A DNA stretch of 64,000 bases from Lachnospiraceae bacterium OF09-6 (GTDB taxonomy: Bacteria > Bacillota > Clostridia > Lachnospirales > Lachnospiraceae), in NCBI GenBank assembly GCA_003435055.1, contig QUMM01000001.1:186001-250000 (forward strand). The letters run 5' to 3'. The notes under the pieces were generated by a model. The model had not been told where the DNA came from. It made no database searches and saw only the letters and a list, made by a program, of their open reading frames with translations. Below are positions 1 through 7,222 of this stretch, in pieces. Every line of letters begins with the position of its first letter. The stretch's first letter is position 1. The translations under genes were made by a program, and so were the position numbers.

Positions 1-371
1 TGTATTCTTCCAATTGCCTTATCCAGCTTTTGTGAAAAAGCAAAATATTCCACCGGTTTCACCACATAATCCATTGCATCCACTTCGTACCCGCGCACTG
101 CATATTGAATCATATTGGTAATAAACATCAGCACCACTTCAGAATCCAGTTCCCGTATTTTCTCTGCAGCCGTCATACCATCCATAAAACGCATCTGGAT
201 ATCCAGAAGAATGATATCATACTCCCCTTTGTAACCGGATACAATGTCTTCTCCGTCCTGAAACCATGTTACTTTTATCTGTTTTTTTCGTTCTTCTGCA
301 TATTTACTGATGTAATTCTGAAGCTGCTCTGCATATAATTCTTCATCTTCCACCACTGCAATCCGAATCAT
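1..371 (-). CDS. LytTR-type response regulator, receiver domain (partial at window edge)
   Basis: About 123 N-terminal residues are visible and the gene runs off the left edge. They form a CheY-like receiver: acidic pair E8/D9 after the first strand, phospho-acceptor Asp in ILLDIQM, Thr in FITNM, and the conserved Lys in YVVKPV. The string EVDAMDYVVKPVEYF is typical of receivers joined to a C-terminal LytTR DNA-binding domain, which would lie outside the window, so the LytTR call is inference. The ATG at 371 lies inside the last codons of the upstream ABC transporter gene (29-nt overlap), so the two are probably cotranslated. A sensor kinase would be expected further left. Confidence 0.85.
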   Translation of the reverse strand, partial: MIRIAVVEDEELYAEQLQNYISKYAEERKKQIKVTWFQDGEDIVSGYKGEYDIILLDIQMRFMDGMTAAEKIRELDSEVVLMFITNMIQYAVRGYEVDAMDYVVKPVEYFAFSQKLDKAIGRI

Positions 372-2148
372 TGCTCTTCTCTCCGTCTTCTCCGGTCAGC
401 TGATTCCATAACCGGTAATAACTGCCTCTTTTTTTCAGAAGCTCCTCATGGCTGCCTTCTTCTTCAATACCATCTCCGGATAATACCAGTATTCTGTCAT
501 AATTTCTGATTGTTGTCAGTCTGTGGGCAATGGTAATCGTTGTTCTTCCCTGTGCCAGCTGATTCAGACTTTTTCCTACCAGCAGTTCGCTTTCGTTATC
601 CAGCGCACTTGTCGCCTCGTCCAGAATGAGAATCGGTGGATTTTTCAGAAATACTCTGGCAATGGAAATACGCTGTTTTTGACCACCGGATAGCTTTACG
701 CCACGCTCTCCCACATAAGTATCATATCCGTCTTTTAATCCGGAAATGAATTCATCTGCTCCGGCAAGTTTCGCTGCCTGACGAATCTCTTCCATCGTGG
801 CATCCTTCTTGCCATAGGCAATATTTTCTGCCACACTGCCGCTGAACAGATATACGTCCTGCTGCACCACCCCGATCGCTTCACGCAGACTTTTTAACGT
901 CACATGTCGGATGTCCTGTCCATCCACATCAATTTCTCCTCCGGTCACATCATAAAAACGGGGAATCAGATTGCACAGAGTTGTCTTTCCGCCTCCGGAC
1001 GGGCCTACCAGCGCCACTCTTTCGCCAGGTGCCACATGCAGAGACAGATCTTTTAACACATGATTGTGATCATCCGGGTATTCAAAAGAAACATTTTTAA
1101 AATCAATACTGCCTTCCTTCATCTGAAGCGGTACCGCATCCTCTGCATCCTGAATCTCAATCGGAGCATCCATAATCTCAAAAAAGCGCTCAATACCGGT
1201 CATTCCACGTTGGAATTGTTCTGCAAATTCCACGATACGGCGAATGGTTGCAATCAATGTCGATACATACATCACATACGCCACCAGATCTCCCGGGGAA
1301 ATTGCTCCGCGGATCACAAACAGACCGCCCCCAAGTACTACCAGCAGATACATCAGTCCATCAAAGAGTCTGGTAGATGCCTGAAAAGCTGCCATCGTTT
1401 TGTAGGTCAGCTTCTTAATATCCTGAAATTCCTGATTTCCTTTTGTGAATTTGACTTTCTCCCGTTCTTCTACGCCAAATGCCTTTACCACACGTTCGCC
1501 CAGCAGCGAATCCTCAATCTGCGCATTCAATTCACCAATCTGAATACGTTGCCTGCGGAATGCTTTTCTCTGCCAGCGGTTCAGCTTGATAGATACCACT
1601 GTCATCAACGGTATACAGGCGAAAATCAATATGGTCAATGGCACATTATAGGTACACAAAATCACAAAGCTAACCACAAACTTGAGTCCGGCAATGAAAA
1701 ATTCTTCCGGACAGTGGTGTGCAAATTCTGTCACATCAAACAAGTCATTGGTGATACGTCCCATAATCTGACCGATTTTCGTATTAGAATAGTAAGTATA
1801 CCCCAGCTTCAGCAGATGATCGAAGGCATCTTCTCTCATGTCTGTTTCAATATATACTCCCATCACATGTCCCATGTCTGCCATATAGTACTGGGCTCCG
1901 GCATCGATCAGCCTCAGAATAAAATATAAAAAGGTCAGCTTCAATACCAGGGATACGGTAAGTGCTGCCAGATCTGTCATGGCAAGATTGGTAATTGTAC
2001 GCAAAATTAACGGCAATATCAGATCACATAAACAGGTTAATGCTGCACAAAACAAATCCAATATTACCGTTTTTAAGTATTTTTTCTCATATGGCCAGAA
2101 GCGTCTGATCAGCTGCTGACTGCTTCTTTTTGCCTTATTGGACTTCAT
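343..2148 (-). CDS. ABC transporter, fused permease and ATPase (multidrug/lipid exporter type)
   Basis: 601 residues, the normal size of a half-transporter. The N-terminal half is an ABC_membrane type-1 exporter domain (hydrophobic segments near residues 25-55, 65-80, 150-185 and 265-300). The C-terminal half is the nucleotide-binding domain: Walker A GPSGGGKTT near 382-390, Q-loop VVQQD, signature LSGGQKQR, Walker B ILILDEATSALD and an H-loop His in IAHRLTTIR. It should act as a homodimer, or with a partner outside the window, exporting an amphipathic substrate; the substrate cannot be read from sequence. It follows an HMA-domain gene and overlaps a response regulator, so it may be under two-component control. 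A sigma-A-like promoter lies just upstream. Confidence 0.93.
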   Translation of the reverse strand: MKSNKAKRSSQQLIRRFWPYEKKYLKTVILDLFCAALTCLCDLILPLILRTITNLAMTDLAALTVSLVLKLTFLYFILRLIDAGAQYYMADMGHVMGVYIETDMREDAFDHLLKLGYTYYSNTKIGQIMGRITNDLFDVTEFAHHCPEEFFIAGLKFVVSFVILCTYNVPLTILIFACIPLMTVVSIKLNRWQRKAFRRQRIQIGELNAQIEDSLLGERVVKAFGVEEREKVKFTKGNQEFQDIKKLTYKTMAAFQASTRLFDGLMYLLVVLGGGLFVIRGAISPGDLVAYVMYVSTLIATIRRIVEFAEQFQRGMTGIERFFEIMDAPIEIQDAEDAVPLQMKEGSIDFKNVSFEYPDDHNHVLKDLSLHVAPGERVALVGPSGGGKTTLCNLIPRFYDVTGGEIDVDGQDIRHVTLKSLREAIGVVQQDVYLFSGSVAENIAYGKKDATMEEIRQAAKLAGADEFISGLKDGYDTYVGERGVKLSGGQKQRISIARVFLKNPPILILDEATSALDNESELLVGKSLNQLAQGRTTITIAHRLTTIRNYDRILVLSGDGIEEEGSHEELLKKRGSYYRLWNQLTGEDGEKSNDSDCSGGR

Positions 2149-2180
2149 GCTTATAATCCTCCATCTGTATAGATTGTTCT

Positions 2181-2210
2181 ATTATAAGCCCAATGCTGCC
2201 TATATTGCAA
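2181..2210 (-). promoter_or_regulatory. Sigma-A-like promoter for the ABC transporter
   Basis: On the minus strand a TTGCAA -35 (2205-2210) and a perfect TATAAT -10 (2181-2186) are separated by 18 nt, about 33 nt before the ABC transporter ATG. A ribosome binding site GGAGG follows. Confidence 0.6.
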
Positions 2211-2217
2211 CTTAAGA

Positions 2218-2445
2218 TTATGCTTCGTGAGTACTTTCTACTGAAACCAGTTTATATCCGATTCCTTTCATCTTCATTTTCAAATAAGGAATGTCCAGAA
2301 TCTCATCACTGAGTACTACCGTTTCCCCGTCTTTTGCAGAAGAACTCACCTTTTTTACCTGAAACAGGCTGCGTACCAGATCATTCATATGTGATTCACA
2401 CATGCCACAGGACATACCGTCTACTTTTAAAACTGTCTTTACCAT
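2218..2445 (-). CDS. Heavy-metal-associated (HMA) domain protein
   Basis: 75 residues forming a single ferredoxin-like HMA domain. The metal-binding loop GMSCGMCESHM (CxxC, residues ~12-15) sits after the first strand, as in CopZ-type copper chaperones and the N-terminal domains of P-type ATPases. The rest of the protein is less conserved, and no copper ATPase or CsoR/CopY regulator is nearby, so the metal and role are unproven. The start is supported by AGGAG nine nt upstream. It is transcribed in the same direction as the downstream ABC exporter, which also has its own promoter. Confidence 0.8.
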   Translation of the reverse strand: MVKTVLKVDGMSCGMCESHMNDLVRSLFQVKKVSSSAKDGETVVLSDEILDIPYLKMKMKGIGYKLVSVESTHEA

Positions 2446-2485
2446 AATATTGTCTCCTAATTATAATTACTTTAAACTAACCTTT

Positions 2486-2521
2486 CTTTAAAAAAGAATG
2501 TACCATTTCAGGCACATTCTT
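2486..2521 (-). terminator. Rho-independent terminator after the hydrogenase/phosphatase operon
   Basis: On the minus strand an 8-bp stem AAGAATGT/ACATTCTT (arms 2514-2521 and 2494-2501) has a 12-nt loop and is followed by a T-run. It lies 65 nt past the stop of the phosphatase gene and isolates that operon from the HMA gene. Confidence 0.75.
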
Positions 2522-2585
2522 ATCTTATTCCCTTGTTTTTCCTCTGTCAAGTACCACATCTTCCGTAAACCTGTTTTTTGCTCTG

Positions 2586-3784
2586 TTATACACACCAGAA
2601 GCAGATCTTCACCTGTTTTCCTTCTTCCCTCAGTTCATCGATCAGCTTCAGTGCCAGATTTTTCTTCTTTTCACGGTCAATATGAAGGGCAGTATAATTC
2701 TCATTCAATGCATTTCCAAAGAAGAAATTAATCTCTGTTGCTTCTGCAAACAGCACCCGGAACAGCTCTGCTGCTCCATCTTTCTTTTTGATCAATTTCT
2801 GGTAATACAATCTGTCTTCTCGAAAATCTCCATAATATTCCGTCAGCTTCTGCAGAGTTAGCAATCCTTCTGTCACCAGATCAATCCCCTGGATCGCAGA
2901 CATGCAGGTACTTCTTCTGTTCCGCTCTCTGGCAGACTGATGATCTTTTTCCCCATATAGTCCGCCACCAGTTTTGCGGTAGTACCTCCACAAACTACCC
3001 GCATGCCTTCTTTCTGAAAAAATGTTTCAAAATAGCTGCGGTCATCTTCCCGGTCTGCCGGAGGCCCAACACAGATATTTACTACTTTTCTTTTCATGCC
3101 TTTCAGTGCAAGTACAGTCAGATCGTCATCCGTCTCATCCAGATTCAGATCCAGTCCTGCATTTCCTATGGCAGATGCCATCTCCTGGGCACTCATGTCT
3201 TCCCGATAACGCTGCTCACAGTACCTCACAACTTCTTCTCTGCCCCAGCCACCGTAAGTCGTCTTTCCCATGCCGGCATTGGTCACTCCATCGCTCATCA
3301 GAAGCAGCATATCCCCTTCCTGGAACTGCAGGTAACTCTGATGTATCTCTTTTTCGCCAAATATCAGAGTGTCCCGATAATAGTCTACACTTTTCCCGTT
3401 ACGCAGCAAAATAGCATCTGGATTGTCATATTGCAGCAAACAGATCTCATTGCCCTCCGCCACCAGTACCGTGAATGTGGCATAAGCCAGGTTTCGTACG
3501 CTGCACACCGGCAGTGTGTCAGCCACTGCTTTTACGGCTGTACGGATATCCGCTTTTCTGGCAATCATAATACTAAGCATCCTGGCTGTCAATGTGGCCA
3601 GAATATTTGCTTTCACGCCACTTCCCAGTCCGTCGGAAAGCACCAGGACAGAAGAATCCCCATCATGAATCACAGTATAGTAATCACCGCAGATTTTTTC
3701 TTTTTTCTTATTCAGACTGACCTTGCCGAATCCCACAGGAATCTCTCCTATTGCCTGTATCGTCTTATCTGTCTTCTGTTCCAT
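2586..3784 (-). pseudogene. SpoIIE-family (PP2C-like) Ser/Thr phosphatase, frameshifted
   Basis: Two overlapping frames together encode one ~399-residue protein. The first (3784 to 2873) has the SpoIIE/PP2C fold: VLVLSDGLGSG near residue 47 and MLLLMSDGVTNAG near 160 hold metal-binding Asp residues, with DLNLDETDDDLTVLALK near the end of the domain. The continuation IQGIDLVTEGLLTL..., typical of the C-terminus of this family, is in the other frame from about position 2900. Adding one base near GCATGTCTGCG restores a continuous reading. An ATG at the junction could start the second ORF alone, but it has no convincing ribosome binding site. The gene starts one base after the stop of the sensory hydrogenase, and such phosphatases commonly accompany PAS-containing [FeFe]-hydrogenases, so it probably relays the hydrogenase signal. 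Confidence 0.85.
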
Positions 3785-3785
3785 C

Positions 3786-5507
3786 TTACTTAATCTCCTG
3801 CTGAATGGTCTGCTTCAGTTCTTCTATAGCCACCTTGGTATCTGCCGCAGTTTCTCCTAAAAGGCTTGCTATCTCATGAACAATTCGAAGCTGTTCCTCT
3901 GCCAGTTTATCTGCCATCTGCACCGCCTCGGCCTGCGCACGCTTCTGTTTCTTTTCTCTTGTTTTTTCCCTGGTCACATCTTTCATAATACACAAAATCA
4001 GCTTATTTTTCCGGTCATTGGTAAGCACCCGTTCAATATAACGTTTCTGCTCATCCAGATAAATACAGTCCTGCGTAATCTCCCGGTCAAAGGCAATCAT
4101 ATTTACCATAGCGTAATCATCCATGATCTCACTCACCGGCTTTCCAAGAAGATCTTTCTTTCTGGAAATATCAAAAATATCCATTGCTGCTTTATTCATC
4201 TGCACAATATTCAGCTGATGATCCAGGGTTACCAGAAGCCCAGGCATGGCATTGATGATAATATTGGCATAGTCTTCCTGCTTTTCTCGCATATAGGGAA
4301 TACACATAGATACTTCCGCTTTTCCCTGAATGACTGCCACGGCTTTGGCGCGACAGCTGTCATATCCGCAGGCACCACAATTCAGTTCATCTTCTTTTTT
4401 ATATTTGCCCATCTCCTGCAGCACATGAATAATCTGTTCTTTTGTGATCGCCTTTCCTGCATAGAATTCTTCTTTTTGGAACTTGCGTGGCAGCATTTCC
4501 CGGACATCAATTGGCCTGTCCTCCTGCCCTTCTGCATGACCGTTTTCAGCTGCCAGTTCACGAATGGCGATCATGGCATCCAGGAGCTTTTTCTCTCTTT
4601 TCTGGGAATATGGACCGCTGATACATCCATTGGTGCAGGCGTTCATCTCAATAAAATAGTTCTGATACCCACCTGCCTGAAGTTCCTTTAAGATCTCTTT
4701 GCACTGCTTCAATCCATCTACCGATAAATACTTCTGTCCTTCGACCGGCTTCATCATCTGAATCAGTCCGCCGCTTATTGCCGCCAGTCTGGAAACGCAG
4801 GTATCCTGCTGCATCGTTTCCTGTTCTTCTGCAATGTTGCCCTCTGCTTCCGGCATCTCCTCCATCCAGTTGCTCAGTTCGCGGAATGTAATCACATAGT
4901 CCATACATTCCTGCCTTTCGCTCAGTTCTGACATCACAGAAATACACGGGCTGATATACACCAGTACGGCATCTGGATACTTCCCTCTCAGATAGCTGGC
5001 ATGCATCTGCATCACGGAGCCAACCGGCGCCAGATATTCTGTCAGATGAGGGTATTTCTTCTCGATCAGCCGGACAATCACCGGACAGTTGGAAGAAAGC
5101 ATCAGTTTACTCTGATGCTGTTCCTTCAGCAGCTGTTCATAAGCCTGCTTCACCATAGAAGCCCCCTGTGCTCCGTCAACTACCTTCCAGAATCCTAAAG
5201 TCTGCAGCCTCTTCTCCAGACGTTCCATGCTGCTCCACCCGTATCTGGCCAGATAGGCAGGATGAACTGATGCGATGACTTTTTTTCCTTCTGCCATTTC
5301 TTTTCTGATATCCGGGATATCATCGTGCTCTACCTTGGCATGCTGTGGACAAACCGAAGTACACTTTTCACATAAAATGCATTGATCTTCCAGGATCTGT
5401 GCCTGTTGATTTTCTACCCGGATCGCTTTCACCGGACAATTACGGATACACTTATAACAGTTTTTACAATTGGCAGTACGAAACTGCAAAATCGATGTAT
5501 GACTCAT
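3786..5507 (-). CDS. Sensory (group C, HydS-like) [FeFe]-hydrogenase with PAS domain
   Basis: 573 residues. Two 4Fe-4S ferredoxin motifs lie at residues 14-24 (CKNCYKCIRNCP) and 43-53 (CILCEKCTSVCP). They are followed by an Fe-hydrogenase large-subunit domain in which all four H-cluster cysteines can be placed: C141 (SSNCP), C188 (ISPC), C291 and C295 (ACTNGC). The flanking motifs diverge from catalytic enzymes (no TSCCPxW, no MPCxxKxxE). Next come a four-cysteine Fe-S domain (C377, C380, C385, C402), a PAS domain (~410-510) and a C-terminal coiled coil. This order is that of hydrogen- or redox-sensing group C hydrogenases rather than hydrogen-evolving enzymes. It is cytoplasmic, with no signal peptide. 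It sits between a coiled-coil gene and a PP2C phosphatase in one operon. Sensing of H2 is family knowledge, not visible here. Confidence 0.88.
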   Translation of the reverse strand: MSHTSILQFRTANCKNCYKCIRNCPVKAIRVENQQAQILEDQCILCEKCTSVCPQHAKVEHDDIPDIRKEMAEGKKVIASVHPAYLARYGWSSMERLEKRLQTLGFWKVVDGAQGASMVKQAYEQLLKEQHQSKLMLSSNCPVIVRLIEKKYPHLTEYLAPVGSVMQMHASYLRGKYPDAVLVYISPCISVMSELSERQECMDYVITFRELSNWMEEMPEAEGNIAEEQETMQQDTCVSRLAAISGGLIQMMKPVEGQKYLSVDGLKQCKEILKELQAGGYQNYFIEMNACTNGCISGPYSQKREKKLLDAMIAIRELAAENGHAEGQEDRPIDVREMLPRKFQKEEFYAGKAITKEQIIHVLQEMGKYKKEDELNCGACGYDSCRAKAVAVIQGKAEVSMCIPYMREKQEDYANIIINAMPGLLVTLDHQLNIVQMNKAAMDIFDISRKKDLLGKPVSEIMDDYAMVNMIAFDREITQDCIYLDEQKRYIERVLTNDRKNKLILCIMKDVTREKTREKKQKRAQAEAVQMADKLAEEQLRIVHEIASLLGETAADTKVAIEELKQTIQQEIK

Positions 5508-5519
5508 CCTCTTTCTCCA

Positions 5520-5831
5520 TTATCTGCCATTCCAGTTCTTCTTCTGAAGCTTTTTCTTCAGGATACGGATCTCACGGTTTTTCGCTTCCAGTTCTTCCTC
5601 CAGCTGTCTGATATACTGATCTTTGGAACCGATCGTCAGATGATTCTCCTGGGCATAATTCTTCGTTTTCTTCAGGGTCTTCACCGTGGTATCCGCCAGA
5701 TTCAGGGATGCTTCTGCCACTGTTCCCACTACCTTATCACGAAAATTCTTATCCGTTACTTTATCTGCAACTAACATGGCAGTCTCGCCGATCACTTCCG
5801 CGCTTTTTTTCATTACCTGTTTGAATTCCAT
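5520..5831 (-). CDS. Small coiled-coil protein of the sensory hydrogenase operon
   Basis: 103 residues, no signal peptide or membrane segment. Residues 1-60 look like an amphipathic helical region (VMKKSAEVIGETAMLVADKV...), and residues 68-100 are a charged heptad-rich coiled coil (IRQLEEELEAKNREIRILKK). I do not recognise a named family. It is first in the operon, with GGAGG eight nt before the ATG and 12 nt before the hydrogenase gene, so it may be a scaffold or partner of that sensor (inference). The existence of the gene is well supported by promoter, ribosome binding site and spacing. Confidence 0.75.
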   Translation of the reverse strand: MEFKQVMKKSAEVIGETAMLVADKVTDKNFRDKVVGTVAEASLNLADTTVKTLKKTKNYAQENHLTIGSKDQYIRQLEEELEAKNREIRILKKKLQKKNWNGR

Positions 5832-5873
5832 GCTCTGTCCTCCTCTGTGTAAAACTGCTTTATCGTTAAATTC

Positions 5874-5902
5874 ATTTTAATTGGATATTCCATGATCGTC
5901 AA
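5874..5902 (-). promoter_or_regulatory. Sigma-A-like promoter of the sensory hydrogenase operon
   Basis: Minus strand TTGACG (5897-5902), 17-nt spacer, TAAAAT (5874-5879), about 43 nt before the ATG of the coiled-coil gene. The toxin-antitoxin promoter diverges from the same intergenic region. Confidence 0.6.
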
Positions 5903-5922
5903 CTATATGCATTAGTTTTTTA

Positions 5923-5951
5923 TTGATAAAATGATACTTTTATGTTATGAT
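5923..5951 (+). promoter_or_regulatory. Sigma-A-like promoter of the BrnT toxin-antitoxin pair
   Basis: TTGATA (5923-5928), 17-nt spacer, TATGAT (5946-5951). The expected transcription start near 5958 would leave only ~8 nt before the first possible ATG at 5966, which favours the ATG at 5984 as the toxin start. Confidence 0.6.
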
Positions 5952-5983
5952 ATGAGAACCGGGAAATGTTTCATTTTTCATGG

Positions 5984-6262
5984 ATGAAATTTAAATGGGA
6001 TAGTCAGAAAAACGATTTAAACCAACTCAAACATCACATTTCTTTTGAAACAGCTGTACATATATTTGATGATCCATATTACATAGAAATATATGATTCA
6101 GAACATAGTATGGAAGAAGATCGATATATTGCATTGGGCTTTGTCAATGATGTTATCTTTGTTGTTTTTACTGAAAGGAAAGATTATATCAGACTTATAT
6201 CTGCAAGATTAGCTACTGAATCAGAAAGGAGACTTTATTATGATCAAAACATACTCTATTAA
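5984..6262 (+). CDS. brnT: BrnT-family (DUF497) toxin
   Basis: About 92 residues from the ATG at 5984; an in-frame ATG at 5966 is the alternative, and neither has a clear ribosome binding site. The N-terminus KFKWDSQKNDLNQLKHHISF matches the BrnT pattern (FxWDxxKNxxNxxKHxISF), followed by FDDPYYIEIYDSEH, RYIALGFV, VVFTERKDYIRLISARLATESERRLY, a good match to the RelE-like BrnT fold with its RxISARxA(T)xxER core. BrnT proteins are ribonuclease toxins that inhibit translation. The stop overlaps the next gene by 23 nt, as expected for a coupled toxin-antitoxin pair. This is the first plus-strand gene in the window, and it is AT-rich compared with its neighbours, which suggests acquisition. Confidence 0.85.
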   Translation: MKFKWDSQKNDLNQLKHHISFETAVHIFDDPYYIEIYDSEHSMEEDRYIALGFVNDVIFVVFTERKDYIRLISARLATESERRLYYDQNILY

Positions 6263-6419
6263 ACCAGGCCAGCCACTTACCCAGAAGCAGTTATTAGAAA
6301 TATCCGAAGCCAGGCGCCATCCTATCGTTTTTGATTCTGATTGTCCAGAATTATCTCCTTCTATGATGAGAGCTTTTAAATCAGCCGCTATACAAAGAAA
6401 TCAAAAGTTGAAAGCATGA
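6240..6419 (+). CDS. Short BrnA-like antitoxin (59 aa)
   Basis: Only 59 residues, starting at ATG 6240 inside the toxin gene with AAAGGAG just upstream. The N-terminal part KPGQPLTQKQLLEISEARRHPIVFDSDCPELSP resembles the N-terminal segment of BrnA antitoxins (LTxEQxxEL...RPIxxxDxPELT). The protein stops at AIQRNQKLKA, where canonical BrnA continues into a ribbon-helix-helix DNA-binding domain. It would therefore neutralise the toxin without binding its own operator, unless the family uses another mode. The pair ends at a strong bidirectional terminator. Confidence 0.7.
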   Translation: MIKTYSIKPGQPLTQKQLLEISEARRHPIVFDSDCPELSPSMMRAFKSAAIQRNQKLKA

Positions 6420-6422
6420 TAA

Positions 6423-6455
6423 AAGGACCTTGCAATTCGCAAGGTCCTTCTTTTT
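6423..6455. terminator. Bidirectional Rho-independent terminator between antitoxin and L25 genes
   Basis: A perfect 11-bp stem AAGGACCTTGC/GCAAGGTCCTT (6423-6433 and 6439-6449) with loop AATTC. It has a T-run on the plus strand (CTTTTT) and on the minus strand (TTTTATC), so it terminates both convergent units. Confidence 0.92.
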
Positions 6456-6460
6456 ATTTA

Positions 6461-7045
6461 TTATTCTGCAGCTTCCTCTTCGGTATCTTCCGGTATCTCT
6501 GCATTACGTGGTGCAATGACGCTGACAACCGGTGCATCCATATGAGTGGTAATATCAATGTTTTTATCTTTTGCAATATCCAGATCTGCAACTTTCAGTG
6601 TATCACCAAGTTTTAAAGTACTGCAGTCTACGATGACTTTTTCTACCAGTGCTGACGGTTCTGCTTTGTAAGCGATCTCGGTCAGGAGCTGATCTACCAC
6701 ACCGCCAACTACCATTTCTTTATTGTGTAAGACGATCTCTGCTACGGAATGTACTTTTTCACCTTTGACCAGTGCCTGGAAATCCATCTCCATGATCTCG
6801 TTCTTCATAGAGTTGTAATCCATCTCTTTAACCAGTACATCGTATGTAGTGCCTTCCAGATCCAGTAATACCTGGCTGCCTTTCATACATTCACGTAAAA
6901 GACGTTCTGCTTCTTTGCGTTCAATCTTCAGTGGAATAGATTCTCTGATCTCTTTTCCAAAAAGATTTCCTGTGACAAAACCTTCTCTTCTCAGTTTTTT
7001 TGCCTTAGTTTCCATGTCTCTTTTTTGCACTTTGTAAGTATTCAT
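6461..7045 (-). CDS. rplY: 50S ribosomal protein L25/Ctc
   Basis: 194 residues with the two-domain Ctc/TL5 architecture. The N-terminal 5S rRNA-binding L25 domain is residues ~5-90 (AKKLRREGFVTGNLFGKEI...IPLKIERKEAERLL). The C-terminal TL5-like beta domain is ~95-185 (GGVVDQLLTEIAYKAEPSALVEKV... LKLGDTLKVADLDI), with an acidic tail DTEEEAAE. It binds 5S rRNA in the large subunit. The start is supported by TGGAGG upstream and a good promoter. Monocistronic, ending at the shared terminator. Confidence 0.9.
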   Translation of the reverse strand: MNTYKVQKRDMETKAKKLRREGFVTGNLFGKEIRESIPLKIERKEAERLLRECMKGSQVLLDLEGTTYDVLVKEMDYNSMKNEIMEMDFQALVKGEKVHSVAEIVLHNKEMVVGGVVDQLLTEIAYKAEPSALVEKVIVDCSTLKLGDTLKVADLDIAKDKNIDITTHMDAPVVSVIAPRNAEIPEDTEEEAAE

Positions 7046-7140
7046 TTATCTTTTCCTCCATTGATACAAATAGTGAACAGGGATGTTTTGCGAAAGAGTC
7101 ATTACTGAGTGACGATTCGTTTTCTCTTGTTTCGCTTCGC

Positions 7141-7169
7141 ATTGTAGTCCTATTTTTTTTATTTTGCAA
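7141..7169 (-). promoter_or_regulatory. Sigma-A-like promoter of rplY with a leader hairpin
   Basis: Minus strand TTGCAA (7164-7169), 17-nt spacer containing eight A, TACAAT (7141-7146). The ~90-nt leader contains an imperfect stem (GTCA/TGAC inside CGAA/TTCG, about 7083-7120), which could be a regulatory or stabilising hairpin. Confidence 0.6.
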
Positions 7170-7222
7170 TAGTTTTCTGATAATTTCACAGAAAGTTCAC
7201 AAATACGAAAATTTACGATAAT

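Noticed and set aside
1060..1929. Plus-strand 289-codon open frame over the ABC transporter
   Set aside because: Antisense shadow; Cys/His-rich composition comes from the reverse strand of a real gene.
7147..7163. A8 run in the rplY promoter spacer as a second phase-variable switch
   Set aside because: Eight A is common in this AT-rich DNA and rplY is a housekeeping gene; no reason to expect switching.
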